Of a DNA stretch of 64,000 bases, positions 1 to 7,858 are shown piece by piece. The notes below the pieces were generated by a model. It searched no databases. It saw only the letters and a program-made list of their open reading frames with translations, and was not told where the DNA came from. Source of the stretch: Parabacteroides distasonis (GTDB lineage Bacteria > Bacteroidota > Bacteroidia > Bacteroidales > Tannerellaceae). Numbering within the stretch: position 1 is the stretch's first letter; every line of letters begins with the position of its first letter. The DNA lies in NCBI GenBank assembly GCA_021531775.1, contig JAFBIU010000019.1:1-64000 (forward strand), written 5' to 3'. The translations under genes and the position numbers were made by a program.

Positions 1-598
1 CTGTCAGAAGGACAAACTTCAGATGGGCATCAGCTCCTTTGAAGACGGAATAGAATCCTTTCAGGATATTCCGGTGCTGCTCTTCCAACAGAATCTCCTG
101 ACCATCTTCTATGGTCATTCTCCCCGAATCCAACACATCCAGCAAGGGCTTGTCATATTCATCGATCAGGACAACAGCCCGTCGGCCTGTCTGTTTATGC
201 GCCTGTTCCAGCACGTAGGCAAAGCGGTCTCCCAAATCTCCTTTAACTGGGAGTGCACCATAGATTTGTTCCCATGCGGTCAGGTATATATTGATCTTAT
301 TTTCCAGATTACCAGACTTTTCAAATTGGGTATTGTTGAAATCCATGTGAAACACCGGATATTCCAGCCAATCCTGTTCCAACAACTCCATGGCCAATCC
401 CTTGAACAGTTCTTTGTGACCCAAGAAATAGTGTTCAAGCGTAGAGACAAGCAGACTCTTGCCGAACCGCCGGGGACGGCTCAGAAAATAGATACTGCCT
501 GTCGTGACCAACTGGTAGATCAAGGCTGTCTTATCTACATACACATATCCCTCGTTACGGATACGGTCAAAACTCTGGATGCCGATCGGATATTTCAT
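1..598 (-). CDS. AAA-ATPase-like / DUF1703 family protein, N-terminal part (truncated by window edge)
   Basis: The frame is open off the left edge, so only about the first 199 codons are visible. The start ATG (598-596) follows a good AAGGAGA ribosome-binding site. Seen: YVDKT near residue 20, a degenerate Walker A (SRPRRFGKS, about 40-48) and a Walker B-like VVLIDEYDKPL near 140-150. This pattern is the AAA-ATPase-like domain that in Bacteroidales is normally followed by a DUF1703 PD-(D/E)XK nuclease domain; that part lies outside the window. A related full-length gene is at 28173-29780. The family is multicopy in Bacteroidales and its cellular role is not established; a nucleic-acid-directed ATPase/nuclease is the usual inference. 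Confidence 0.85.
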   Translation of the reverse strand, partial: MKYPIGIQSFDRIRNEGYVYVDKTALIYQLVTTGSIYFLSRPRRFGKSLLVSTLEHYFLGHKELFKGLAMELLEQDWLEYPVFHMDFNNTQFEKSGNLENKINIYLTAWEQIYGALPVKGDLGDRFAYVLEQAHKQTGRRAVVLIDEYDKPLLDVLDSGRMTIEDGQEILLEEQHRNILKGFYSVFKGADAHLKFVLLT

Positions 599-973
599 TG
601 TCTTATCTCCTTCTTTTTATCTGTAGGGCAAATGTAAGGATTATTTGGGAAAGTCGTATAGAGGGATCGTTTTTATCGGTAGTAAGAGAAAGATGTCCGG
701 TTGGTTATCTGCATGGTGAGTGGATCATACGATAGATGGCCTCCGAACATATTTGAGAAGGTCTGAGAATATATATTCAAAGGATGTCCGGACGTCGTCA
801 AACGATCGTTTGACGGCTGTCAGGCAGTTGTCTGACGGCCATCAAGCACTTGTTTGACAACATCAGACAACCTTACGGAATAGCATTCAAGAGAGATGGG
901 ATCCATTATTCATCGGAATGGAGAATTACAGGTCGATGGGGATACAAAGATAAGCACAGATTCGGCCATTTGT
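599..973. other. Intergenic region with dyad-repeat array
   Basis: This 375-bp gap separates the start of the AAA-ATPase gene from the end of the DMT permease gene, both on the minus strand. I find no convincing coding frame. It holds the 22-bp-period palindrome array annotated separately (797-858), and two copies of a GATGTCCGG word near 691 and 783. The region is the 3' flank of the permease gene and the promoter region of the ATPase gene. Confidence 0.6.
797..858. repeat. Array of three 18-bp dyads at 22-bp period
   Basis: Three 18-bp inverted-repeat units lie at 797-814, 819-836 and 841-858, separated by 4-bp spacers GGCT and GGCC, giving an exact 22-bp period. Unit 1, GTCAAACGATCGTTTGAC, is a perfect palindrome. 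Units 2 and 3 keep the dyad apart from wobble-type and a few terminal mismatches. The array lies about 115 nt after the stop of the minus-strand permease gene, so it would be in that gene's 3' UTR if transcribed. A second array with the same geometry is at 53503-53586. Confidence 0.8.
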
Positions 974-1909
974 TCATCCTTTCCCTTTATTAACCAAATA
1001 AATGCCCCAAGTGGCCAATGCTCCGGCAATCAGGTAATGCGTGTAGAAGGTTTCGCCCAAGCACCAGCAGGAGGTGACTGCCCCGATAAAGGGAATCAAG
1101 GAGTTGTAAATAGCTATCTTACCGACGGGATTACAGCTGAGCAATTTGTTATAGAGCGCAAATCCGGTCGTGGAGATACCGATCAGTAGCAGCAGGTAGA
1201 GCAGTCCCAAGGGTGTGATTTGCGGTAGGGTACCACCGATGAAGAGACTGGGGATCACCAATAAGATGCCACCCAAGGCTAAGCTATAGCCGGTGCCGAC
1301 AAAGACATCCACACGCTGGCTGAGGCCACGTGTCATGAGGGAGGCGATGGCCGAACTCAAGGAGTTCAGGATGATCATGCCGTCTCCCAACCAGGTAAAG
1401 CGCGAGCTGGAGGTCTCATTGCCCAGGTTGAGGGCCAAGATGCCCAAGAAACCCAAGAGGCAGCCGACGACCTTGCGGGTGGTCAGCCGATCGCTCTTGA
1501 AGAAGAGGCAGGCCAGAATGACGACCGTAAAGACGCTCAACGTGTTGATGATGGCTGCCCGAGCCCCTTCGCTATGGGAAAGTCCAAAATAGAAAAAGGC
1601 ATAGTGGAACGTCGTGTTGAAGAGGGCATACAGCAACAGAAACCCCAGGTCACCGGTCTGACGCAACCGGAAACGATGACGGGTCGCACGGGCCATGGCC
1701 AAGATAATCAACCCCGAAAGGGTGAAACGGATGCCGGCAAAGAGCATCTTGCCACCGGTCATGTCCGGGGTGATGGCAAACTCCTGGAAACCCAATTTAA
1801 TCAACGGATAGGCCCAACCCCACACAATAGCGGCTGTCAATGCGAAAATCGCTACCCAAAAGGGACGTTGAAAGAGGCTTTGAGGAGCCTTTTCATTCAG
1901 TTCATTCAT
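974..1909 (-). CDS. DMT-superfamily (EamA) permease
   Basis: A 311-residue, very hydrophobic protein with about ten predicted membrane spans, arranged as two EamA-type halves typical of drug/metabolite transporters of the inner membrane. The first span starts near residue 18 (FWVAIFALTAAIVWGWAYP). Family members export amino acids, metabolites or drugs, but the substrate cannot be read from sequence. It is the last gene of a minus-strand series (parC, DUF3316, S41 protease, permease); the gap to the protease stop is 43 bp, so co-transcription is plausible. Confidence 0.88.
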   Translation of the reverse strand: MNELNEKAPQSLFQRPFWVAIFALTAAIVWGWAYPLIKLGFQEFAITPDMTGGKMLFAGIRFTLSGLIILAMARATRHRFRLRQTGDLGFLLLYALFNTTFHYAFFYFGLSHSEGARAAIINTLSVFTVVILACLFFKSDRLTTRKVVGCLLGFLGILALNLGNETSSSRFTWLGDGMIILNSLSSAIASLMTRGLSQRVDVFVGTGYSLALGGILLVIPSLFIGGTLPQITPLGLLYLLLLIGISTTGFALYNKLLSCNPVGKIAIYNSLIPFIGAVTSCWCLGETFYTHYLIAGALATWGIYLVNKGKG

Positions 1910-1952
1910 ATATGCAATCTACTTTTGAGAGCACAAAAGTACAGAGAATATT

Positions 1953-2963
1953 TCACTTCTTGATCAGTTGGCGGGCGGTTTCGATCAGGGTGTCATACCC
2001 TCGTTGCTCATCTTCCGCTTGGAGCGAGACAGCCACATCCGGTGCAATGCCGAACTCGGTATGTTGCCGATCGATGTCGAGCATGGGCGAAGCAGAGAAA
2101 CGGATCGTCCAACCGTTGGGCAGTTCCGACATGAAAGGGAAGCCACTGCCGCCACCGGTCGTATCGCCCACAATCGTCGCATAGGGTGCTATCCGCATCT
2201 TCTGCACAAAATCATTGGCGGCACTGTAGCAATGGCGGTTAGTAAGTACGACGACCGGTCGCCACCACTTGACATATTCGGAGGGCTCCAGATAGAGCGG
2301 ATAGGGGTCGGAGAAATCATCGTGTCCCTTGCCGGTCTTGTGCTGCACATAACCGACGTGCGTCTTCTCCTTCAGAAAATGGGAGGCAATCCGGTCTGAA
2401 TTGTCGAGCGATCCGCCACCATTTTCCCGAATATCGAGGATCAGTCCCCGGCAATCCTTGAAACTCAGCAATACCTGATTCAGATTACCATCACCCACAC
2501 CCGAAGAGAAACTCCGGTAGGTCACATAGCCCACCGAATCGGGCAAGAGGATGGTATATTTCATGCCGCCGGCAATCCGATAGTCCTTCCCTAAATAGGC
2601 CGATTCGAGTTTCTCGCTGTAATTCCGGGGGTAATCTTCGTACCAATCCCAATAGCGCGACATGTCGAACGAAGAGATCAGGTTGGTATGTCCATCTTTC
2701 AATTCCCGCAACATCTCCGCCATCAGATCGAACAGGGCATACTGATCCATCGTATCCGTGACCTGTACCCGATAACGGTCATGCACCTCGTCCCAATCGA
2801 TCTGTTTATACGAGAAGAAGCAGTAGTTTTCATCCAAGATCCGCCATAAGGCCTCGAAGTTGGCCACGGGATCGGAGGTGTATTCCTCCCCCTTGTCACA
2901 ACTGGTTCCCCCTACAAGGAGCATCAGGAGGAGGACATATATATAATAATGTATAGTTCGCAT
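1953..2963 (-). CDS. S41 family peptidase, predicted lipoprotein
   Basis: A 336-residue secreted protease related to C-terminal-processing (tail-specific) peptidases. The N-terminus is a hydrophobic signal ending in GGTSC, so Cys22 is the likely lipidation site and the enzyme is probably anchored in the envelope. The S41 core is seen at GLILDIRENGGGS (about 173-185), CYSAANDF with the likely nucleophile Ser247, and GDTTGGGSGFP (about 266-276). I do not see a clear PDZ domain, so this is one of the short S41 proteins whose substrates are unknown. It sits 12 bp after the DUF3316 gene. Confidence 0.88.
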   Translation of the reverse strand: MRTIHYYIYVLLLMLLVGGTSCDKGEEYTSDPVANFEALWRILDENYCFFSYKQIDWDEVHDRYRVQVTDTMDQYALFDLMAEMLRELKDGHTNLISSFDMSRYWDWYEDYPRNYSEKLESAYLGKDYRIAGGMKYTILLPDSVGYVTYRSFSSGVGDGNLNQVLLSFKDCRGLILDIRENGGGSLDNSDRIASHFLKEKTHVGYVQHKTGKGHDDFSDPYPLYLEPSEYVKWWRPVVVLTNRHCYSAANDFVQKMRIAPYATIVGDTTGGGSGFPFMSELPNGWTIRFSASPMLDIDRQHTEFGIAPDVAVSLQAEDEQRGYDTLIETARQLIKK

Positions 2964-2975
2964 GCTGTTCTTCGT

Positions 2976-3794
2976 TTAATGAATCAAGACAAACTTTTTG
3001 ACCACTCCCAACAGGAAGGTATTGGACAGGATATGCGACCGGATGCTGTTGATATGGGTGGCATAGTGGTCATGCAGGAAACCGGCCCGCATCACCCACG
3101 AACCGACCGGCAGATCGACAGTCAGGTAATGACGCATCACGAATCGATTGTGGAAGGACTGGAAATGCACCATACCCGCATGATTCCCCAACCCGAACAT
3201 CTCATAATAGGACTGGCTATAGTGGGGCGCAAAACCAACACCCATCATAGGCAGGTCGAACTGATAACGCAACAGCATCGGATAGGAGCCGATCTGTAGC
3301 CGATAGAGCAGCTGTGTAGTCAGATTCAGGCTGATCTGTGCCTTCGCGGAGACCGGATTGTTGGTGTTGCGGGTATTGTAGATACAGCCTCCCATCAGTT
3401 CGCCCGATGCTCCGGCCAACCAAGTGACCGGCGAAGCCCATGGAATCTGATACAGATAGCCCAGGTCGTAGTTCAGCAGAAAGCCATAGTCCGTGGCTGA
3501 TCCGGCACCATTCCGGGTCTTGGCAAATTGCAAATCGATGCGTTGCTGGCGGGTGACCCGTCCCTCGGTCCGTTTCAGCTGACGCATCCGTTCATCACGC
3601 AAGCGCACACCCCAACCGGTATAGCGCGATTCAATGCCGGGTGTCAAGTAGGTATCCATCAGGTTATAGCCGCCAACCCCCACCATCGTCCCGACGATCA
3701 CCGGATAATCCATCTCCGAGGTTTGTTGGGCGATCAGCGGTTGCGACAAGCAACCGACCAGCCACAGCCCAAACAGTTTAATCCATTTTCCCAT
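2976..3794 (-). CDS. DUF3316 family exported protein
   Basis: A 272-residue protein with a cleavable signal peptide (residues 1-22, ending LIAQQ). The rest is rich in alternating aromatic and polar strands (for example DYGFLLNYDLGYLYQI and YPMLLRYQFDLPMMGVG), which looks like an outer-membrane beta-barrel. It matches my recollection of DUF3316, a Bacteroidota family of unknown function. It lies 11 bp downstream of parC and 12 bp upstream of the S41 lipoprotein, so all three probably share a transcript. A topological or transport role would be guesswork. Confidence 0.75.
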   Translation of the reverse strand: MGKWIKLFGLWLVGCLSQPLIAQQTSEMDYPVIVGTMVGVGGYNLMDTYLTPGIESRYTGWGVRLRDERMRQLKRTEGRVTRQQRIDLQFAKTRNGAGSATDYGFLLNYDLGYLYQIPWASPVTWLAGASGELMGGCIYNTRNTNNPVSAKAQISLNLTTQLLYRLQIGSYPMLLRYQFDLPMMGVGFAPHYSQSYYEMFGLGNHAGMVHFQSFHNRFVMRHYLTVDLPVGSWVMRAGFLHDHYATHINSIRSHILSNTFLLGVVKKFVLIH

Positions 3795-3805
3795 ACAAGC
3801 CTGTT

Positions 3806-6538
3806 TTAAAAGAGTTTCATCTGTCCGGTCACCTCATCAATCAGGTCACTGTCGCTGGGACATTCCGGCTCTGGGGTGGCAGACGGATCGGCTGAAGCAT
3901 CATCCGAAGCACTCTCCTCATCCTCCGTCACCGGTACAGGATCGGGGAAACGCTCCGGTTCCAACTCGTTGATGGTCTCAACCTCATACATCGTCAACCG
4001 CTTGCCTTTGGCCTTGAATCCTTTGACGGCGATGAAAGACTCGGCATCCACCACCAAGGCCTCCCGGAAGGCATCGCCTCCCCCAAATACGACTTCGATA
4101 CGGGGATACGCCTCATCGGTCAGCAACAGGAGCCGACTCTTCGGATTCTCACCGAGGAAATTCTGCTTCCGGGCACTCGATTCCAACTGGAACCGTTTCA
4201 AATAGGGATACTTCTGGTCGGCATCGTAGAGGGCTACGGTCCATACCTTCTGCGGATTGTATTTCTCGATGATCAGGATATTATCATCGTAATGGTTGCT
4301 CAAGTCGAAGTTGGTCGTATAGAAATCACCATTCTGCAGGATGACCAGAATCTGGTCTTTGCTGTGGAATTCGCCCAGCTCCTCGCCTCGGCCATCATAA
4401 TTCAGACGCAACACATCCCGGTCGAACCATACCTCCCGTCCGCCTAAGGTTGAAGAGCCCCGTTGCTTTAACGTGATCTTGTGAATATCGGCTTTGGTCA
4501 GGATATTACCCATCGAACCCCGTCCCTTGATGGCAATCTCGCTGAAATTCTTTTCAAACACCAACAACTTCTGGCGTGGTTTGGGCTTCAGGATCACCTT
4601 GACCGATTCCGCCTCACCATTCGGATTGGCACTGAAATAGAGAATACGGGAGCCTTCCGTCCCTTTCGTCAGGTTGTACTCCTTGTCGCGGGCCACACCG
4701 GTTACGGCAAAACGCTTGATGTAATTGAAGCCGGCCTTCCCGTCGCGATAAACCACATTGTAGATGGTACGCGTATCGTTCCGTTTGAACACATTGAGAT
4801 AGAGAATATCCTTTCCGACAAACATCTTCTCACACACCTTCACGATCTTGTAGGTGCCATTGCGATAGAAGAGAATCACATCGTCAATGTCAGAACAGTT
4901 GCAGATAAACTCATCCTTCTTCAAGCCTGTTCCAATAAACCCGTCTGCCCGATTGATATAGAGCTTCTCATTGGCCTCGACCACTTTGGTGGCCTCAATC
5001 GTATCGAAATTGCGTACTTCGGTCAGTCGTGGATAACGCTTGCCATACTTTTCCTTTAACGAAGTAAACCAGTCGATGGTATAATCCACAATGTGTGCCA
5101 GATGATCATCCACTCGGGCTATCTGCTCCTTCATCTGTGCAATCAGTTCATTGCATTTCTCGGAGTTGAACTTCAGGATGCGTCCCATTTTGATCTCCAT
5201 CAGTTTCAAGATATCATCGCGGGTCACCTCCCGCACCAGTCGTGGCTTAAAGGGTTCCAGACGATGATCGATATGAGCCACTGCCTCATCCATATTCTTG
5301 GCATTCTCAAACTCGGCATCCTTATAGATCCGCTCTTCGATGAAGATCTGTTCGAGGGAGGCAAAGAAAAGAGCCTCCTCCAATTCACCCCGCTGAATCT
5401 GCAGTTCACGGGTCAACAGCTGTAAGGTGCGGTCGGTCGAACAACGCAACACATCACTGACCGTCAGGAAGTGTGGTTTGTCATCCTGGATCACACAGCA
5501 GTTGGGCGAGATGCTGATCTCGCAATCGGTAAAGGCATACAGGGCATCAATGGTCTTGTCGGAAGAGACACCCGGAGCCAAATGCACCAGAATCTCCACC
5601 TCCCGAGCGGTATTATCATCCACCTTCTTGATCTTGATCTTTCCCTTCTCGTTGGCTTTCAGGATGGAATCGATGACCGATGAGGTAGTTTTCCCATAGG
5701 GAATATCCCGGATGACCAAAGTCTTGTTGTCCAGCTTACCAATCTTGGCACGGACCTTGACCGATCCACCCCGTTCCCCATCGTTGTATTTGGTCACGTC
5801 GATGTAACCACCGGTCTGGAAATCGGGATAAAGCGCAAACGTTTCTCCCCGCAAATAGGCGATCGACGCATCCAACAGTTCGTTGAAATTATGTGGCAGA
5901 ATCTTGGAAGAGAGTCCGACGGCAATACCCTCGACACCTTGTGCCAACAGCAAGGGAAACTTCACCGGGAGGGTCACCGGTTCCTTGTTACGTCCGTCGT
6001 AGGAGAGCTGCCATTGGGTCGTCTTCGGATTGAAAACCGTATCGAGGGCAAATTTCGAGAGACGTGCCTCGATATAACGGGGAGCAGCCGCCCCATCACC
6101 CGTCAGAATGTTACCCCAGTTACCTTGGCAGTCGATCAGCAGATCCTTCTGTCCCAACTGCACCAAGGCATCTCCGATGGAGGCATCACCGTGCGGGTGA
6201 AACTGCATTGTGTGTCCGACAATGTTGGCCACCTTATTGTAGCGGCCATCATCCAACCGTTTCATGGAGTGCAAGATACGACGCTGCACCGGTTTCAGTC
6301 CATCCTCGATATGAGGGACAGCCCGCTCCAGAATCACGTAGGAGGCATAGTCCAAAAACCAGTTCTGATACATGCCTGACAAGTGGTAGGTCACCCGACC
6401 ATCTTTCCCCGGTACTTTGTAGTCGGAGTGCGTGGATTCATTCAGTTCTTCCGCTCCATCCTCGGATTGTTCTGCGGAGGAATCGTTTGTTATCTCATTC
6501 TGAGTCGTCTTATCATCTTCTAAATCTTCCGGTCTCAT
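3806..6538 (-). CDS. parC: DNA topoisomerase IV subunit A
   Basis: A 910-residue type IIA topoisomerase A subunit, which breaks and rejoins DNA while the ParE ATPase subunit drives strand passage; its main role is decatenation of daughter chromosomes. An acidic, low-complexity N-terminus (1-45) precedes the winged-helix domain. The quinolone-resistance region HPHGDASIG is at 114-122 and the catalytic tyrosine is Tyr155 in AAPRYIEARLS. The C-terminal half carries beta-pinwheel-like repeats and ends in an acidic tail. ParC is preferred over GyrA because I see no GyrA-box and the sequence matches the Bacteroidota 'gyrase/topoisomerase IV A' group; parE is not in this window. Confidence 0.88.
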   Translation of the reverse strand: MRPEDLEDDKTTQNEITNDSSAEQSEDGAEELNESTHSDYKVPGKDGRVTYHLSGMYQNWFLDYASYVILERAVPHIEDGLKPVQRRILHSMKRLDDGRYNKVANIVGHTMQFHPHGDASIGDALVQLGQKDLLIDCQGNWGNILTGDGAAAPRYIEARLSKFALDTVFNPKTTQWQLSYDGRNKEPVTLPVKFPLLLAQGVEGIAVGLSSKILPHNFNELLDASIAYLRGETFALYPDFQTGGYIDVTKYNDGERGGSVKVRAKIGKLDNKTLVIRDIPYGKTTSSVIDSILKANEKGKIKIKKVDDNTAREVEILVHLAPGVSSDKTIDALYAFTDCEISISPNCCVIQDDKPHFLTVSDVLRCSTDRTLQLLTRELQIQRGELEEALFFASLEQIFIEERIYKDAEFENAKNMDEAVAHIDHRLEPFKPRLVREVTRDDILKLMEIKMGRILKFNSEKCNELIAQMKEQIARVDDHLAHIVDYTIDWFTSLKEKYGKRYPRLTEVRNFDTIEATKVVEANEKLYINRADGFIGTGLKKDEFICNCSDIDDVILFYRNGTYKIVKVCEKMFVGKDILYLNVFKRNDTRTIYNVVYRDGKAGFNYIKRFAVTGVARDKEYNLTKGTEGSRILYFSANPNGEAESVKVILKPKPRQKLLVFEKNFSEIAIKGRGSMGNILTKADIHKITLKQRGSSTLGGREVWFDRDVLRLNYDGRGEELGEFHSKDQILVILQNGDFYTTNFDLSNHYDDNILIIEKYNPQKVWTVALYDADQKYPYLKRFQLESSARKQNFLGENPKSRLLLLTDEAYPRIEVVFGGGDAFREALVVDAESFIAVKGFKAKGKRLTMYEVETINELEPERFPDPVPVTEDEESASDDASADPSATPEPECPSDSDLIDEVTGQMKLF

Positions 6539-6602
6539 GTCTTCTTGCGTCGTTTAAATAATGCAGTAATCTTTTCAGCGTGTAAATATATGAATTTTTG
6601 AT

Positions 6603-6610
6603 TACTTTTG
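6603..6610 (+). promoter_or_regulatory. Bacteroidota -7 element (yitT)
   Basis: TACTTTTG matches TAnnTTTG. It lies 25 bp before the ATG at 6635 and overlaps an in-frame upstream TTG at 6608, which rules against that TTG as the start. Confidence 0.6.
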
Positions 6611-6634
6611 TGGCCAACAAAACGAATAATCTGT

Positions 6635-7558
6635 ATGACAAATCTTTTATCCAAGTCATCTAATTTGAACATAGCCAGAGAACTGAGAGACTATGTACTG
6701 ATTGCCACCGGTCTGATTCTGTACGGTATAGGATGGACCGTTTTTCTCTTGCCCAACGACATCACGACGGGTGGTGTCCCTGGTATTGCCTCCTTGGTTT
6801 ACTTTGCCACCGGTTTCCCGGTCCAGTACACCTATTTCATCATCAACGCTATTCTGTTGATGCTCTCGCTCAAGATCTTAGGTTTCAAATTCAGTTTGAA
6901 AACCATCTATGCAGTCTTTGTCCTCACCTTCTTCTTGGAAATCATCCAGCAATGGGTCGGTGATATGCACCTGTTGGCCGACCAGCCCTTCATGGCGTGC
7001 GTGTTGGGTTCCTCCTTCTGTGGAGCAGGTATTGGCATTGCCTTCTCGGCCAACGGCAGTACAGGCGGTACGGATATCATTGCTGCCATCATCAACAAGT
7101 ATCGCGACATCACGTTGGGACGTGTCATCATGTGCTGCGACATGTTGATCATCGGCTGCAGCTACTTTGTCCTGCACGACTGGGAAAAGGTGGTTTATGG
7201 CTATGTGACCCTCTTTATTTGTAGTTTTGTACTCGACCAGATTGTGAACAGTGCCCGCCAGTCGGTACAGTTCTTCATCATCTCAAAGAAATATGCCGAC
7301 ATTGCACGGGCCATCAACAACATCCACCGAGGTGTGACCGTGATCGATGCCACCGGTTTCTATACCGGCCAAGAGCAAAAGATCATGTTCGTATTGGCCA
7401 AAAAACGGCAATCGACCACCATTTTCCGGATCATCAACGATATCGATCCCACGGCATTCGTTTCACAAAGTGCCGTTATCGGTGTGTTCGGTGAGGGCTT
7501 TGACCATTTCAAAGTGCGTCACTCCAACAAACCCAAGGAGACGACTCCGACCACCTGA
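6635..7558 (+). CDS. YitT family membrane protein (DUF161/DUF2179)
   Basis: A 307-residue inner-membrane protein. The N-terminal half has about five to six membrane spans of the YitT type (for example LIATGLILYGIGWTVFLLP and the glycine-rich GAGIGIAFSANGSTGGTDIIA). The C-terminal soluble part is a DUF2179-like domain (about 220-290: GVTVIDATGFYTGQEQKIM). YitT proteins are widespread and poorly characterised; a transport role is possible but unproven. I chose ATG 6635 over an upstream in-frame TTG because a -7 promoter element covers the TTG. The gene is transcribed alone and ends in a hairpin terminator at 7581-7639. Confidence 0.87.
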   Translation: MTNLLSKSSNLNIARELRDYVLIATGLILYGIGWTVFLLPNDITTGGVPGIASLVYFATGFPVQYTYFIINAILLMLSLKILGFKFSLKTIYAVFVLTFFLEIIQQWVGDMHLLADQPFMACVLGSSFCGAGIGIAFSANGSTGGTDIIAAIINKYRDITLGRVIMCCDMLIIGCSYFVLHDWEKVVYGYVTLFICSFVLDQIVNSARQSVQFFIISKKYADIARAINNIHRGVTVIDATGFYTGQEQKIMFVLAKKRQSTTIFRIINDIDPTAFVSQSAVIGVFGEGFDHFKVRHSNKPKETTPTT

Positions 7559-7580
7559 CATCGAACAGTTGATTAGCGAC

Positions 7581-7639
7581 AAGCGGGAAAAGCGGTTCTT
7601 TATAGCGTATCAAGAAAACCGATATTCCCGCTTTTTTTA
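7581..7639 (+). terminator. Hairpin terminator after yitT
   Basis: AAGCGGGAA (7581) pairs with TTCCCGCTT (7625-7633), with inner pairing of AGCGGTT and AAAACCG segments, followed by a run of T residues (7632-7638). Confidence 0.75.
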
Positions 7640-7674
7640 GGCCCTTACCCGATACAACGTATCTGCACAACCTC

Positions 7675-7682
7675 TACTTTTG
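7675..7682 (+). promoter_or_regulatory. Bacteroidota -7 element before a small ORF
   Basis: TACTTTTG matches TAnnTTTG. It lies just downstream of the yitT terminator and 71 bp before the small ORF at 7754. No known larger gene follows on this strand before 15777, so this predicts a short transcript. Confidence 0.45.
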
Positions 7683-7753
7683 TGCTGTAAAACATAATTA
7701 AAGAGCAATTATGTTTAGGTTATCGATTTAATTGGTTTAAAAGAAAGAGTGTT

Positions 7754-7852
7754 ATGAAACGTATGTTTAAACTTTTTTGGAGTAAATGTATTCGTTCCTT
7801 GTCCCTTGTGGGAGAATCAGTGTTAATGACTCAGGGTTATAATCAACGATGA
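7754..7852 (+). CDS. Putative 32-residue small protein
   Basis: ATG at 7754 opens a 32-codon frame ending in TGA (7850-7852). The peptide begins MKRMFKLFWSKCIRSLSLVG: basic and moderately hydrophobic, with a polar tail ending QGYNQR. I do not recognise it. It has its own -7 element at 7675 and a leader of about 65 nt. Its last codons overlap, on the opposite strand, the last codons of the sensor gene ending at 7843, and both ends fall in one palindrome (7834-7858). It could be a small membrane-associated peptide, a leader peptide of a regulatory RNA, or chance. Confidence 0.3.
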   Translation: MKRMFKLFWSKCIRSLSLVGESVLMTQGYNQR

Positions 7853-7858
7853 TAACCC
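7834..7858. terminator. Palindrome at convergent gene ends
   Basis: GGGTTAT (7834-7840) and ATAACCC (7852-7858) form a perfect 7-bp stem around an 11-nt loop. It spans the end of the small plus-strand ORF and the minus-strand stop codon at 7843-7845. No long T run follows on either strand, so it is only terminator-like. Confidence 0.4.

Noticed and set aside
6608-6634. TTG start for yitT nine codons upstream of the ATG
   Set aside because: The TTG is inside the TACTTTTG promoter element, so it would not be in the mRNA.
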